Shown piece by piece: positions 36,939 through 46,859 of a stretch of DNA of 64,000 nt. Where the stretch lies: assembly GCF_000328685.1 (NCBI RefSeq), contig NC_019974.1:186001-250000 (forward strand). Reading direction: 5' to 3'. How positions within the stretch are numbered: the first letter of the stretch is position 1; every line of letters begins with the position of its first letter. Position numbers and translations under genes: made by a program. The stretch comes from Natronococcus occultus SP4 (GTDB lineage Archaea > Halobacteriota > Halobacteria > Halobacteriales > Natrialbaceae). The notes beneath the pieces were generated by a model, which saw only the letters and a program-made list of their open reading frames with translations, had not been told where the DNA came from and searched no databases.

Positions 36939-38660
36939 ATGAAACACGTTCACGGACCATTGTGCTCGATCGATCTCGACGACCGCTCCTCGTCGACCGA
37001 GGACGTCGACGACGTCCTCGAGTCGTTCATCGGCGGGCGCGCGGTCGGGACGAAGCTGGCCCACGACCGCATCCCGTTTGACGCGGATCCGCTCGGGGCC
37101 GACAACCGGCTCTACCTCGCGACGGGACCGCTCCAGCACTCGACGATGAGCTTCACCGGGCGGATGTCCGCGACCGCGGTCTCGCCGCTGACCGGTGGCC
37201 TGCTGTCCTCGAACGCCGGCGGCTTCCTCTCGCGGAACTTCACCGCGACGGGGTACAGCGCCCTCGAGGTTACCGGCGCCAGCGACGAGCTCGTGATCGT
37301 CCACGTCACCGACGGGGTCGATGAGTCACACTCGTCGGGCAGCGAGACTTCGTCTCGCCCGCGCGTCGAGTTCGAGAAAGTACCGGAGCTCGAGGAAGCG
37401 ACGGTCTCCGAGACCTGCGAGTACATCGAGGACGAACACGGCCTCGAGTCCGAACACACCGTCGTCGTCGGCCCCGCCGGCGAGAATGAGGTTCGGTTCG
37501 CCTCGATCATGACCTCGAAGGAGCGGGCGTTCGGCCGTGGCGGACTGGGTGCCGTTCTGGGTTCGAAGAACGTCAAGGCGATCACCTTCGACGGCGACTC
37601 GACCCGAGAAGTCGAGATCCCGCCACTGCAGATGGAGGTCCACGGCGAGGCCGCCCAGTCGGATCACATCATGAAACGACAGGGGACGTCCTCGATGACC
37701 GAGTTCGCGAACACCGTCGAGGCGCTGCCGACGCGGTACTTCTCCGAGCGCTCCTTCGAGGGCGCGGAGGGCGTCAGCGGCGACCGCGTCGAGGAGAAGA
37801 AGTACAAGAAAGGGACCTGCTCGGCCTGTGCGTTCGCCTGCAAGCTTCCCACCCGGGACGAGGAGTCGGGCCTCGAGACCGAGGGGCCCGAGTACGAGAC
37901 CGTGATGGCGTTCGGGCCGAACTCGGGGGTCGACGACATCGTCGACGTCATGCAGTCGAACAAGCTCTGTGACGAGCTCGGACTGGACACGATCTCCTGT
38001 GGCGACACGATCGCTGCGTACCTCGCGAGCGAGGACGAGTTCGGCAACGCCGACCTGATCCACGAGCTCGTCGAGAAGATCGCCTACCGCGAGGACGTCG
38101 GCGACGACTTGGCGGAGGGGATCGACCGTGTCCACGACGAGCTGGGGGTCGACAACTGGACCGTCAAGGGCCTCGAGTTCCCCGCCCACGACGGGCGGAC
38201 GCTGAACGGGCAGGGGCTTGCCTTCGCCACCTCCAACCGCGGCGCCGATCACATGTACGCCGAGTTCTACCCCTACGAGTACCCGCTGGTCGACTCCGAG
38301 AAGGCCTTCGAAAAGGAGGGGCTCGACGACAAGCCGCCGAAGGTGATCGAGCTCGAGAACGTCAACGCGATCAAGGACAGCGCCGTCCTCTGTAAGTTCT
38401 CGCGGGACTTCGTCGACGAGGACCGACTCGCGACCCTGCTCGACGCCGACTACGAGGACTTACTGGCGGTCGGCGGGCAGGTCGTCGCGCTCGAGCGCCA
38501 CTTCAACAACCAGCGCGGCTTCGACCGAGAGGACGACGCCTTGCCCTACGAGCTGCCCGACTTCGAGGACGCACTCTCGGAGTACTACGCACAGCGGGGC
38601 TGGAACGACGACGGAACGGTTGCGGACGACCAGCTGAGCGCCGCGCCCGCCGACGACTGA
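36939..38660 (+). CDS. aor: Aldehyde:ferredoxin oxidoreductase family (tungsten enzyme)
   Basis: 573 residues from the ATG that opens KHVHGPLCSIDL (exact base uncertain by one). Enzymes of this family oxidise aldehydes to acids with a tungsten-bispterin centre and pass electrons to ferredoxin through one [4Fe-4S] cluster. C294, C297 and C301 (CSACAFACK) and C485 (AVLCKF) are the cluster ligands. FGRGGLGAVLGSKNVKAI matches the pterin-binding segment, and GPLQHSTMSFTGRMSA replaces the usual N-terminal GPLTGT region. Haloarchaea contain several such paralogues, and which aldehyde this one handles is not clear. Confidence 0.9.
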   Translation: MKHVHGPLCSIDLDDRSSSTEDVDDVLESFIGGRAVGTKLAHDRIPFDADPLGADNRLYLATGPLQHSTMSFTGRMSATAVSPLTGGLLSSNAGGFLSRNFTATGYSALEVTGASDELVIVHVTDGVDESHSSGSETSSRPRVEFEKVPELEEATVSETCEYIEDEHGLESEHTVVVGPAGENEVRFASIMTSKERAFGRGGLGAVLGSKNVKAITFDGDSTREVEIPPLQMEVHGEAAQSDHIMKRQGTSSMTEFANTVEALPTRYFSERSFEGAEGVSGDRVEEKKYKKGTCSACAFACKLPTRDEESGLETEGPEYETVMAFGPNSGVDDIVDVMQSNKLCDELGLDTISCGDTIAAYLASEDEFGNADLIHELVEKIAYREDVGDDLAEGIDRVHDELGVDNWTVKGLEFPAHDGRTLNGQGLAFATSNRGADHMYAEFYPYEYPLVDSEKAFEKEGLDDKPPKVIELENVNAIKDSAVLCKFSRDFVDEDRLATLLDADYEDLLAVGGQVVALERHFNNQRGFDREDDALPYELPDFEDALSEYYAQRGWNDDGTVADDQLSAAPADD

Positions 38661-38679
38661 GCTGTCCGTTTTCCAACTG

Positions 38680-39852
38680 TCAGGTGGCGGCGTCGACGGT
38701 CGGCGCCTCCGGCGTTCCCGTCCAGAGCCACGTCGCCGCGATCGTCGACGAGAGCAACACTGCGAACCCGATCACGAGCCAGATCGCCCGGTTCAGGCCG
38801 TAGACCTCCGCTAGGATGCCGACGACGGCCGGCGAGACTGCGATCCCGACGTAGGTCGCTCCGGTCGTAAGGGCGTTGATCGGACCGCTGTACTCGGGGG
38901 CCGCTTCGACCGCGTAAGCCGACAGCGCGGGGAAACAGCTCGAGAGCCCGGCGCCCGCGACGAAGACGGCCGCGAAGAGGACGGGGCCGGTGATCCCGGA
39001 GAACGCGACCGCGAAGGCCGGGATCGCCGGGACGGTCGCGACCAGCATCAACAGGAGGTAGGGGACACGATCCACGAGCAGCGTGTACCCCGTTCGAGCG
39101 GGGATGTACGCGAGCAGGTACGTCGACAGCAGCAAGCTTGCCATGCCCGTCCCGTAGAACCCCTCGGCGTAGTAGACGAGCCAGGTGAAGACGATCCCCT
39201 CGACGGCGCCGGTAAACAGGATTCCGACGGTAGCGCCGACGACGGCGGGGCGACCGAGCAGCGCGCGGAGCGCGTCGACCGAGATCGATCGCTCGGCCCC
39301 CATCGAGGGGAGTTCGGTCCGGGCGGCGACGACCGCGACCGGAACGAAGAGCCCGGCGAGAACGAGGAAGACGGCCCGCCAGTCCGCGACCGCGAGGACG
39401 ACGGTGACCAGCTGCGGCCCGAGCACGGCGCCGACGGCCCAGGCAAGCGCGTAGGCGATGTAGACTCGCCCGCGGTTAGCCGAGTGGATGTGGCTCAGGG
39501 CCGCCCGATCGACGCCGCGAAAGACGCCCGCGGCGCCGCCCTGGGCCAGCAACGCGAGCAGGAAGACGGCGTAGACGGGCGCGGCCGCCATCGCGACCAG
39601 CGCACAGATCACGCCCGCGACGCCCGCGAACAGCGCCCACCGCATCCGGAGCCGTCCCGCGAGCAACCCCGTCGCGACGGCGGCGACGGCAAAGCCCGCG
39701 GTGCCGGCCGGCGCTACCAGTCCGAGCGCGGCCTCCGAGACCCCGAACGTCGCCTCCAGGCTCGAGAGGATCGGTCCCCGCGCCTGCATCGCCATCGCGT
39801 CCCCGAGGACGAACAGGAAGATCGCGACCGTCCAGACCGTCGCTCGCTTCAT
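38680..39852 (-). CDS. Major facilitator superfamily transporter
   Basis: 390 residues from ATG 39852, chosen because it begins just before the first membrane helix (WTVAIFLFVLGDAMAMQARG); codons upstream are not hydrophobic and look non-coding. Twelve helices can be traced, with the loop 2-3 stretch GRLRMRW and an Arg/Asp-containing RGVDRAALSHIHSANRGRVY. The substrate is unknown. It diverges from eutB over a 139-base gap, so an ethanolamine-related uptake role is possible but only positional. Confidence 0.82.
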   Translation of the reverse strand: MKRATVWTVAIFLFVLGDAMAMQARGPILSSLEATFGVSEAALGLVAPAGTAGFAVAAVATGLLAGRLRMRWALFAGVAGVICALVAMAAAPVYAVFLLALLAQGGAAGVFRGVDRAALSHIHSANRGRVYIAYALAWAVGAVLGPQLVTVVLAVADWRAVFLVLAGLFVPVAVVAARTELPSMGAERSISVDALRALLGRPAVVGATVGILFTGAVEGIVFTWLVYYAEGFYGTGMASLLLSTYLLAYIPARTGYTLLVDRVPYLLLMLVATVPAIPAFAVAFSGITGPVLFAAVFVAGAGLSSCFPALSAYAVEAAPEYSGPINALTTGATYVGIAVSPAVVGILAEVYGLNRAIWLVIGFAVLLSSTIAATWLWTGTPEAPTVDAAT

Positions 39853-39991
39853 ACCGGTGGTGTCGGTTCGTCGAAGAAAACCGTGGCTATCGTCGGGCGT
39901 CGAACGCGCCGTCGCTTTCATTACAGCAAGCGTAGTTTGGTAACGTTTGACGAACGGTGAAGGTCTTCCCCGCCCTATCGTCCGATAACAG

Positions 39992-41353
39992 ATGGCAGTC
40001 AAAACCACGACGCCCGACACGGGGGATCGCTTCGACTCCGTCGTCGAGGTACTGGCCAAGGCGAACGAACCCAAGACCGGCGACGAGCTGGCCGGAGTCG
40101 CGGCCGACTCGGACGCCGAGCGGGTCGCCGCCAAGCGAGCCCTCGCCGGAATGCGACTCAAGACGCTGCGGGAGAATCCCGCCGTCCCCGCCGACGAGGA
40201 CGAGGTGACCCGGGTCATCCAGGAGTCGGTCCGGGAACCGGTCTACGACGAGATCCGCGAGTGGACCGTCGCCGACCTGCGGGAGTACCTTGTCGCCACC
40301 GACACGGGCGAGCGGGAGATCGCCGCGATCCGACCCGGGCTCACAAGCGAGATGATCGCCGCGGTGACGAAGCTCATGTCGAACCTCGACCTGGCGCTTG
40401 TCACCTCCCGGATGGAGGTACCTGCGCGCTGTAACACGACGGTCGGCGAGCGGGGCACCCTCTCCTTTCGACTGCAGCCCAACGACCCCGCCGACGACGT
40501 CGCGAACATCATCGACGCGACCCGGGAGGGACTGTCCTACGGCGTCGGCGACGCCGTGATCGGCGTCAACCCGGTTCAGGACGGCGTCGAGACGACGACG
40601 CGGATCTTGGAGGCGACCCACGAGTTCATCGAGGAGTGGGCGGTTCCGACCCAGAACTGCTGTCTCTCCCACGTCACCACCCAGATGGACGCCATCCGCG
40701 AGGGCGCCCCCGCGGACCTCGTCTTTCAGAGCCTCGCGGGTACCGAGGCCGGCAACGACGAGTTCGGCGTCGACGTCGACCTGCTCGACGAGGCCCACGA
40801 GCTCGCACAACGTCGGTGTACGTCCTCGGGCCCGAACGTGCTGTACTTCGAGACCGGACAGGGCGCCGAACTGTCGGGCGACGCCCACGAAGGGGTCGAC
40901 CAGCTCACCCTCGAGGCGCGCTGTTACGGCCTCGCGAAGCGGTACGACCCCTTTCTCGTCAACACCGTCGTTGGCTTCATCGGCCCGGAGTACCTCTACG
41001 ACGGCCGCCAGGTGACCCGCGCCGGCCTCGAGGACGTGTTCATGGGCCAGCTCCACGGGATCCCGATGGGGATCGACGCCTGCTACACGAACCACATGCA
41101 GGCTGACCAGAACGACATCGAGAACCTCGCCGTGGTGCTCGCGGCGGCGGGGGCGAACTACTTCATCACGGTCCCGATGGGCGACGACGTCATGCTGAAC
41201 TACCAGTCCAACAGCTACCACGACGCCCCCGCCCTCCGGGAGCTGTTCGACCGCGACCCGGCGCCCGCCTTCCGCGAGTGGCTCGAGGAGATGGGAATCC
41301 GGCGGGACGGCCGGCTCACCGACCGTGCGGGCGATCCAACGATCTTCACGTAA
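39992..41353 (+). CDS. eutB: Ethanolamine ammonia-lyase large subunit
   Basis: 453 residues from ATG 39992. With EutC it splits ethanolamine into acetaldehyde and ammonia using adenosylcobalamin. The TIM-barrel signatures are clear: EIAAIRPGLTSEMIAAVTKLMSN, ARCNTTVGERGTLSFRLQPN, GVGDAVIGVNPVQDGVETT, VPTQNCCLSHVTTQ, VLYFETGQGAELSG and GIPMGIDACYTNHMQADQND. Length matches bacterial EutB. It is the first gene of a tight eutB-eutC-eutA run. No shell-protein gene occurs in the window, and I saw no cobalamin riboswitch in 39853-39991. Confidence 0.96.
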   Translation: MAVKTTTPDTGDRFDSVVEVLAKANEPKTGDELAGVAADSDAERVAAKRALAGMRLKTLRENPAVPADEDEVTRVIQESVREPVYDEIREWTVADLREYLVATDTGEREIAAIRPGLTSEMIAAVTKLMSNLDLALVTSRMEVPARCNTTVGERGTLSFRLQPNDPADDVANIIDATREGLSYGVGDAVIGVNPVQDGVETTTRILEATHEFIEEWAVPTQNCCLSHVTTQMDAIREGAPADLVFQSLAGTEAGNDEFGVDVDLLDEAHELAQRRCTSSGPNVLYFETGQGAELSGDAHEGVDQLTLEARCYGLAKRYDPFLVNTVVGFIGPEYLYDGRQVTRAGLEDVFMGQLHGIPMGIDACYTNHMQADQNDIENLAVVLAAAGANYFITVPMGDDVMLNYQSNSYHDAPALRELFDRDPAPAFREWLEEMGIRRDGRLTDRAGDPTIFT

Positions 41354-41355
41354 CC

Positions 41356-42183
41356 ATGGCATCCGACGCGAACTCCGACGCCGACGGACCCGAACCGACC
41401 GCAGACCGCGACGCCGAGATCGAGACCGAGGTTGGCGATGACGACGACCAGGACGGTCCGGACGAAGACGCGCTCCGGCGAATCGCCGACCGTACGCCGA
41501 CCCGTCTCGGCGTCGGTCGCTCCGGTCCGCGGCCGACGACCGAATCGCTGCTGGCGTTCCGAGCCGACCACGCGGTCGCCCGCGACGCGGTCCACTCCCG
41601 GGTGGACGACGAGCTGCTCGCGGAGCTCGAACTCGTCGAACTCCGGACGCGGGTCGAGGACGCCGACCAGTACCTCGCCCGCCCCGACCTCGGCCGGGAG
41701 CTCGACGCGGAGAGCCGTGAGCGACTCCGAGAAGAGTGCGAGCCCGAACCCGAGGTCCAGCTGATCGTCAGCGACGGGCTCTCCTCGACGGCCGTCGAGG
41801 CGAACGTCCCCGAGCTACTGCCGATCCTCCGGGACGGGCTCGCGGACCGCGGGATCTCGGTTGGCTCCCCGGTGTTCGTCGAATTCGGCCGCGTCGACGT
41901 GATGGACGCGATCGGCGAGGAGCTCGGCGCCGACTGCTGTGTGATCCTCATCGGCGAGCGACCCGGGCTCGGCAGCGCCGAGAGCCTGAGCGCGTACCTC
42001 GTCTACGGCCCCGAGCGCGGAACGGCGACCTCGAAGAAATCGGTCGTCTCGAACGTCCACGACGGCGGGCTGCCGCCGGTCGAGGCCGGCGCCGAACTCG
42101 TCGAGCTGATCGAGGACACCCTCGCGGCCGAGGCCAGCGGGATCGACCTCCGCGAGGACGATCGCGAGTTCCGGGAGTCCTGA
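41356..42183 (+). CDS. eutC: Ethanolamine ammonia-lyase small subunit
   Basis: 275 residues from ATG 41356, 2 bases after the eutB stop. The conserved RLGVGRSGPRPTTESLLAFRADHAVARDAV, then VQLIVSDGLSSTAVEAN and VILIGERPGLGSAESLSAYLVYGP are the cobalamin-binding and interface segments. An acidic N-terminal tail of about 45 residues (many Asp) is in addition to the usual length and fits halophilic adaptation. It pairs with EutB in the holoenzyme. Confidence 0.95.
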   Translation: MASDANSDADGPEPTADRDAEIETEVGDDDDQDGPDEDALRRIADRTPTRLGVGRSGPRPTTESLLAFRADHAVARDAVHSRVDDELLAELELVELRTRVEDADQYLARPDLGRELDAESRERLREECEPEPEVQLIVSDGLSSTAVEANVPELLPILRDGLADRGISVGSPVFVEFGRVDVMDAIGEELGADCCVILIGERPGLGSAESLSAYLVYGPERGTATSKKSVVSNVHDGGLPPVEAGAELVELIEDTLAAEASGIDLREDDREFRES

Positions 42184-42189
42184 CCGCCC

Positions 42190-43641
42190 GTGACCAACCG
42201 CTCGGAACGGCTCACCAGCGTCGGGATCGACGTCGGGACGACGACGACGCATACGGTCGTCAGCCGCTTACTCGTCGAGACACCTCCAGGGGGTGCCGCG
42301 AGCCCCGAGATCGCCGACCGCGAGATCGTCTACCGCGGTGCGGTCCGCGAGACGCCGCTGGTCGATCCCGAGACGATCGATATCGAGGCGGTCGCCACAC
42401 ACGTCGCGGCCGACCTCGAGGCGGCGAGTGTCGACCCCGACACCATCGACACCGGCGCGGTGATCGTCACCGGCGAGACCGCCCGCCGGGAGAACGCCGA
42501 GCCGCTCGTCCACCGGATCGCCACCGACGCGGGACGGTTCGTCGCGGCGACGGCCGGCGCAGAGCTCGAGGCCGTCCTCGCAGGTCGGGGCTCCGGCGCG
42601 GCGGCTCGCGCCGCAGCGACGGGCGAGACCGTCGCTAACGTCGACGTCGGCGGGGGGACGACCAACGTCGCGATCTTCGAGGGGCGATCGACCGATGGAC
42701 GCGAGCGGGACGGTGCTCGGGTCCGGGAGACGCGCTGTCTCGACGTCGGCGGGCGACTCGTCCGGTTCGACGAGGACGGACGCCTCAGTTCGATCTCGCC
42801 ACCAGTACGGCTGCTCGCGGACGCGCTCGAGCTGCCGCTTTCGGTCGGCGACCGACCCGACGGAGAGACGCTCTCTGCGCTCGCGGCGGCGATGGCCGAC
42901 CGTATCGTCGACCTGCTGGAGGGACCGCCGTTCGATCCCCTCACGTGCGAGCTGGCGGTCGGCGATCTGCCGTCGGACCCCGTGTCTCTCGGCGGGGTCG
43001 TCTTCAGCGGTGGCGTTGGCCGTCTCGTCGGTTCGCCGCCGTCCGAGCCGTTCGCCTACGGCGACCTCGGCGGCCCGCTCGCGGCTGCGCTTCGTGACCA
43101 CGAGCGGGTCCGATCCTGGCCCATCCGCGAGCCCGCAGAGGACTTGCGGGCGACCGTCGTCGGCGCCGGCACCGAGTCGACGACGCTCAGCGGGCGCACG
43201 ATCTCGCTCGAGGACGCCCTGCTCCCGCTCAGAAACGTTCCGGTCGCCGACGCCGGCGACCTCTCGGAACTCGACGGGGACGCCCTCCGTGAGCCCCTCG
43301 AGGACGCGGTCGCGCGGCTCCGGGAGCTCCACGACCTCGCCGATCTCGACGGCGTCGCCCTCTCGATCCCGGCCGTCGGCCCGCTCGAGTACGAACGCCT
43401 CGGAGTGGTCGCGGACGTCCTCGCGACGGCCGTCGACTCGCTTCCGCCGTCGCTTCCGGTCCTCGTCGTGACGCGACAGAACTGCGCGAAGGCGCTCGGC
43501 CAGCTCCTCCGTCGGCGAACCGATCGGCCCCTGGTCGTGCTCGACGAGCTCCGTCCTCGGGGCGGCGACTACCTCGACGTCGGGACGCCGATCGCGGGCC
43601 ACCGGAGCGTTCCCGTCGTCGTCAAGGCGCTGGCGTTCTGA
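42190..43641 (+). CDS. eutA: Ethanolamine ammonia-lyase reactivating factor EutA
   Basis: 483 residues from GTG 42190, 6 bases after eutC. SVGIDVGTTTTHTVVSRL is the phosphate-1 loop of the actin/Hsp70 ATPase fold, and ANVDVGGGTTNVAIFE is the phosphate-2 loop. EutA exchanges damaged cobalamin in the lyase for fresh cofactor at the expense of ATP. Its presence directly after eutBC makes a functional three-gene unit. The C-terminal GDYLDVGTPIAGHRSVPVVVKALAF is the typical end. Confidence 0.92.
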   Translation: MTNRSERLTSVGIDVGTTTTHTVVSRLLVETPPGGAASPEIADREIVYRGAVRETPLVDPETIDIEAVATHVAADLEAASVDPDTIDTGAVIVTGETARRENAEPLVHRIATDAGRFVAATAGAELEAVLAGRGSGAAARAAATGETVANVDVGGGTTNVAIFEGRSTDGRERDGARVRETRCLDVGGRLVRFDEDGRLSSISPPVRLLADALELPLSVGDRPDGETLSALAAAMADRIVDLLEGPPFDPLTCELAVGDLPSDPVSLGGVVFSGGVGRLVGSPPSEPFAYGDLGGPLAAALRDHERVRSWPIREPAEDLRATVVGAGTESTTLSGRTISLEDALLPLRNVPVADAGDLSELDGDALREPLEDAVARLRELHDLADLDGVALSIPAVGPLEYERLGVVADVLATAVDSLPPSLPVLVVTRQNCAKALGQLLRRRTDRPLVVLDELRPRGGDYLDVGTPIAGHRSVPVVVKALAF

Positions 43642-43646
43642 CGGCG

Positions 43647-43985
43647 CTACCGTTCGTCCTCGGCGCCCGACCCATTTGGTTCCTGGAGCTCCTCCGACTC
43701 CTCCCGGTCGTCGCCCCGCGAGGAAACGGGCGCGTCGTCCGCCCGAGAGGGGTGGATGTTGTAGTTTTGCCCCCTGTAGGGGTCGCTCTCGGGATCGTAG
43801 TCGAGCTCGCTGCGCTCGAACAGGTAGATAAAGAAGCCGAAGATCGGGATCGCGAAGGTGATCGCGACCCACTTTCGCGTCGGCTCGAGCCCGACGCGGC
43901 CGGAGTCGTAGTAGACGAACGCGGTGAGCCCGAGGTGCCAGGCGAGGGGGATGCCGACGATCGCCACCAGCAGGATGGTGCTCAT
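43647..43985 (-). CDS. Small conserved membrane protein (two helices)
   Basis: 112 residues from ATG 43985. Two hydrophobic helices (about 3-24 and 38-57) are joined by a short loop YYDSGRVGLEPTRKW and followed by a charged cytoplasmic tail of about 50 residues rich in Asp/Glu/Ser. The YDPESDPYRGQNYNIHPS stretch after helix 2 is typical of haloarchaeal proteins of unknown role. It converges with eutA, ending 6 bases from it. No function suggested. Confidence 0.72.
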   Translation of the reverse strand: MSTILLVAIVGIPLAWHLGLTAFVYYDSGRVGLEPTRKWVAITFAIPIFGFFIYLFERSELDYDPESDPYRGQNYNIHPSRADDAPVSSRGDDREESEELQEPNGSGAEDER

Positions 43986-44097
43986 TGGTCCCGATAGGCA
44001 CTCGAGCGTTGTAAATCGCCTGCTGGTAGACTCCTGATGGCTCAGAAATCGCCTGAACTATCGCTCCTCGGGGGCCGAAAGACGCGACGCGTTCGTC

Positions 44098-45234
44098 TCA
44101 GTTGACCTCGAACTCGATCGCCGCGCCCTGTCCGAAGCCGACACACAGCGTCGCGAGGCCGCGTCCGCCGCCGCGCTTTTTGAGTTCGTGGATCAGCGTA
44201 ACGGGCAGGCGCGCGCCGGAGGCACCGAGCGGGTGGCCGATCGCGATCGCCCCGCCGTTGACGTTGAACTTCTCGGGGTCGATTCCGAGCTGCTCGCGGG
44301 AGTAGATCGACTGGCTGGCAAAGGCCTCGTTGAGCTCGACCAGGTCGTAGTCCTCGATCTCGCGGCCGTTGCGCTCGAGCAGCCCCTCGGTCGCCGGCAC
44401 CGGGCCGATCCCCATCACCGTGGGATCGACGCCCGCGACGTTGTTCGTGCCGACCTCGGCGAGAATCTCGAGGTCGTGTTCCTCGGCGAAGGCCTCGCTG
44501 GTGACCAGCACGGCCGAGGCGCCGTCGGAGATCTGGGAGGCGTTGCCCGGCGTGACGGTGCCGTCGGACTTGAAGACGGTCGGTAGCTCGGCGAGCTTCT
44601 CCGCCGTCGTCCCCGGCCGAATGCCCTCGTCTTCGTCGACTGTGCCGTCGTCGGTCTCGATGGGGACGATCTCGTCGTCGAAACGACCCTCTTCGGTCGC
44701 CTCGGCCGCGCGTTGCTGGCTCCGGGCGGCGTACTCGTCCTGCCGTTCGCGGCTGACGTCGTACTCCTCGGCGACCTTCTCGGCGGTCATCCCCATCTGG
44801 AGCTCGCCGATGTTGTACAGCTCGGCCATCCGCGGGTGGACGTTGTGAGTGTTCTCGCCCATCGCCACGCGGGACATGTTCTCGACCCCGCCGGCGATGA
44901 TCGCGTCGCGGTTGCCCGCGGCGATGGCGTCCGACGCCGAGATTACCGCCTGCATCGAGGACGCACACCAGCGGTTGATCGTCGTCGCGGGGACGTCCTC
45001 GCCCAGCTCGGACAGCAGCGCGATCACGCGGGCCAGGTTGTTGCCCTGCTCGCCGCGCTGCTGGGCACACCCCCACATCAGATCGTCGATCTCATCGCCG
45101 GAGAGGCCGGTCTCCGTGAGGATCTCGTCGATCAGCGGGACCGAGAGGTCCTCGCTGCGCACGTCCGCGAAGGCGCCGTCCTCTTTCCCCTGGGGGGTTC
45201 GTACCGCCTTGGCGACGACCGGTGTCTGTGACAT
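44098..45234 (-). CDS. Acetyl-CoA C-acyltransferase (thiolase)
   Basis: 378 residues from ATG 45234 ([17 protein letters not shown], the usual start; upstream codons are not conserved). [12 protein letters not shown] contains the acyl-accepting C90, [17 protein letters not shown] the catalytic His, and [10 protein letters not shown] the second Cys. A complete thiolase-fold length. It can either cleave 3-ketoacyl-CoA in beta-oxidation or condense two acetyl-CoA; sequence alone does not settle which. The MSDL-type spacing and the TATA-like atttaag just upstream support the start. Confidence 0.94.
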   Translation of the reverse strand: MSQTPVVAKAVRTPQGKEDGAFADVRSEDLSVPLIDEILTETGLSGDEIDDLMWGCAQQRGEQGNNLARVIALLSELGEDVPATTINRWCASSMQAVISASDAIAAGNRDAIIAGGVENMSRVAMGENTHNVHPRMAELYNIGELQMGMTAEKVAEEYDVSRERQDEYAARSQQRAAEATEEGRFDDEIVPIETDDGTVDEDEGIRPGTTAEKLAELPTVFKSDGTVTPGNASQISDGASAVLVTSEAFAEEHDLEILAEVGTNNVAGVDPTVMGIGPVPATEGLLERNGREIEDYDLVELNEAFASQSIYSREQLGIDPEKFNVNGGAIAIGHPLGASGARLPVTLIHELKKRGGGRGLATLCVGFGQGAAIEFEVN

Positions 45235-45350
45235 ACCGTATCGAACATTCCTCACGAACTTAAATACGATAGAACTCCCGAGGATGCAAGCGGAGTTTAC
45301 GCTGCTGCTGGAGAACAATGCTTATCCCGGGTAGCTGGCAATACGCGGCC

Positions 45351-46031
45351 ATGAACGACGACGGTGCGGACGCCGGACTCGAGGCCGAGGACGCTCGGAC
45401 CGACGGATCCGACAGCGATGAGCGCGATCCGGCCAACGCCGGAGACGCGGCCGATACCGGCGATTCCGGTGGCGGCGATCCGATGCCGAACGTCCCGGAC
45501 CCCAAACCGGAGGAGAGCGACGTCCCCGAGGACGTCCGGAAGTACGCCCGGTTCAAGAAGATGGACGGCGCCCAGTACGAGCGGGTCAACGAGTTCCTGC
45601 GGGACCGAACGTACATCACGGCCCGCGAGTGGGCGATCGCCCGGCTCTGTTCGGACTTCCGGACCGAGACCGGCGTCGAGATGACCAAGATCGGCGAGAA
45701 CCTGCCCGAGCTGGTTCCGTTTATGACCGACACCTACACGCCCCAGGCGGTCAATCAGGCTCGCGCGTCCTTCGAAGAAAAGGTCCGTATGGCGGGAGCG
45801 ACCTTCCTCTACGGCGCGATGTGTGACTTCTTCACCGCCGAGGAGCTTGACGACGTGATGTACGAGTCGACGGAGGTCGCGAAGTTCCTGCTGGAAGTCG
45901 AGGGGGTCGACCTCTCGGTCGAGGAGGAACTCGAGGCCGAGGAGCGGATCTCGACGGTGATGCGGGAGGTACGGGAGGCCAGCGAGGAACTGCGCGAACA
46001 GGAGATCGACTCCGACTCGGACGCCGAGTGA
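45351..46031 (+). CDS. DUF5806-type conserved haloarchaeal protein
   Basis: 226 residues from ATG 45351. The first 60 residues are disordered and very acidic (Asp/Glu/Gly/Ser). The rest is helical and conserved: EDVRKYARFKKMDGAQYERVNEFLRDRTYITAREWAIARLCSDFRTETG, then MTKIGENLPELVPFMTDTY. There is no membrane segment or catalytic motif. The family is common to haloarchaea and lacks an experimentally known role. Its last base abuts the stop of the convergent gene at 46032. Confidence 0.75.
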   Translation: MNDDGADAGLEAEDARTDGSDSDERDPANAGDAADTGDSGGGDPMPNVPDPKPEESDVPEDVRKYARFKKMDGAQYERVNEFLRDRTYITAREWAIARLCSDFRTETGVEMTKIGENLPELVPFMTDTYTPQAVNQARASFEEKVRMAGATFLYGAMCDFFTAEELDDVMYESTEVAKFLLEVEGVDLSVEEELEAEERISTVMREVREASEELREQEIDSDSDAE

Positions 46032-46532
46032 TCAGCCGTCGCTCCAGGCCCGAACGTCGCGCTCCTCGAGGAACAGCGACGGCTCCTCGTGGGAGAAGAC
46101 GATCCACTCGTCGGCAGCCTCCGGCCGGACGTGGACCCGGAGATCGGATTCACGAAGCGCGTGCTCGAAGACCGCCCGAGCAGCGGGAAACACGTACGTG
46201 ACGGGGACGAGGACGGCCGTCTCGCTGCACTCATCGCGCTCGACGATCAGCGCGAACCGCCGATCGCCGCCCTCCGAGGGGCGGTAGTACACCTCCGCGT
46301 CCCCGACCGTCACCGCCTCGTCGCCGACGACGTCCTCGAGCCGGTCGTACGCCGATTCGGCGATCGTGACGTCGAGCCCGGATCGGTCCCCGCGCTCGAC
46401 TGGGGTCACGTCGATGGGCTCGAGGACGAGGACGTCCCACCCCTGCTCGCGGTACCCCGCGGCGATCCCGTCGGCGTCGGCGAGCAACTCCTCCCACTCG
46501 GGGGTCGTCGTCGGGTTCGGCTCGTCGCTCAT
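46032..46532 (-). CDS. Conserved haloarchaeal hypothetical protein (166 residues)
   Basis: 166 residues from ATG 46532. The N-terminal helix (WEELLADADGIAAGYREQGWDVLVLEP) precedes a mixed alpha/beta part with VYYRPSEGGDRRFALIVERDE, VLVPVTYVFPAARAVFEHAL and a C-terminal WIVFSHEEPSLFLEERDVRAW. No catalytic motif stands out. I recall similar proteins only as an unnamed haloarchaeal family. It converges tail to tail with the DUF5806-type gene, suggesting separate transcription. Confidence 0.68.
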   Translation of the reverse strand: MSDEPNPTTTPEWEELLADADGIAAGYREQGWDVLVLEPIDVTPVERGDRSGLDVTIAESAYDRLEDVVGDEAVTVGDAEVYYRPSEGGDRRFALIVERDECSETAVLVPVTYVFPAARAVFEHALRESDLRVHVRPEAADEWIVFSHEEPSLFLEERDVRAWSDG

Positions 46533-46859
46533 CGCGATCCCTCCGCGAGTCGTGTCATACTCGAGTTCCCCACCGCCCGTCGGAAAAGCGTTGCTGGCGC
46601 CGCGTCACAGCCGATCGATCCCTCCCGGACTGTTTCGACGTGAGAACTGTCCGCGTCCTCGGGTAGCGAGTGCTTTTGATTCGTGTAAAGTCGCGAAAAC
46701 TACGACCAGGCACCGTACCGGACGAAGCTGTCTGAGGCGGTCGTTTCGCCAGATACCTGTTCAGGACCCTACCGCTCGTTTCGGAGACGATACGTCGCGT
46801 CAGACGGGCCGTAACGGCTCGCGTCGACTGGTAGCCGGTTCGATACTTTGACGGGTGAT
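46533..46859. other. Intergenic stretch without a recognised gene
   Basis: About 327 bases between the 166-residue gene and the lyase-like gene. I find no RNA gene, repeat or convincing coding frame. A TATA-like gatactttga near 46841-46851 may serve the gene that follows. Confidence 0.6.

Noticed and set aside
39853-39991. Cobalamin riboswitch before eutB
   Set aside because: The 139-base gap is too short for a full cobalamin riboswitch and no B12-box was found.
42268-44001. 577-codon frame antisense to eutA
   Set aside because: Arg/Val/Asp-rich product without motifs, opposite to a gene with clear ATPase loops.
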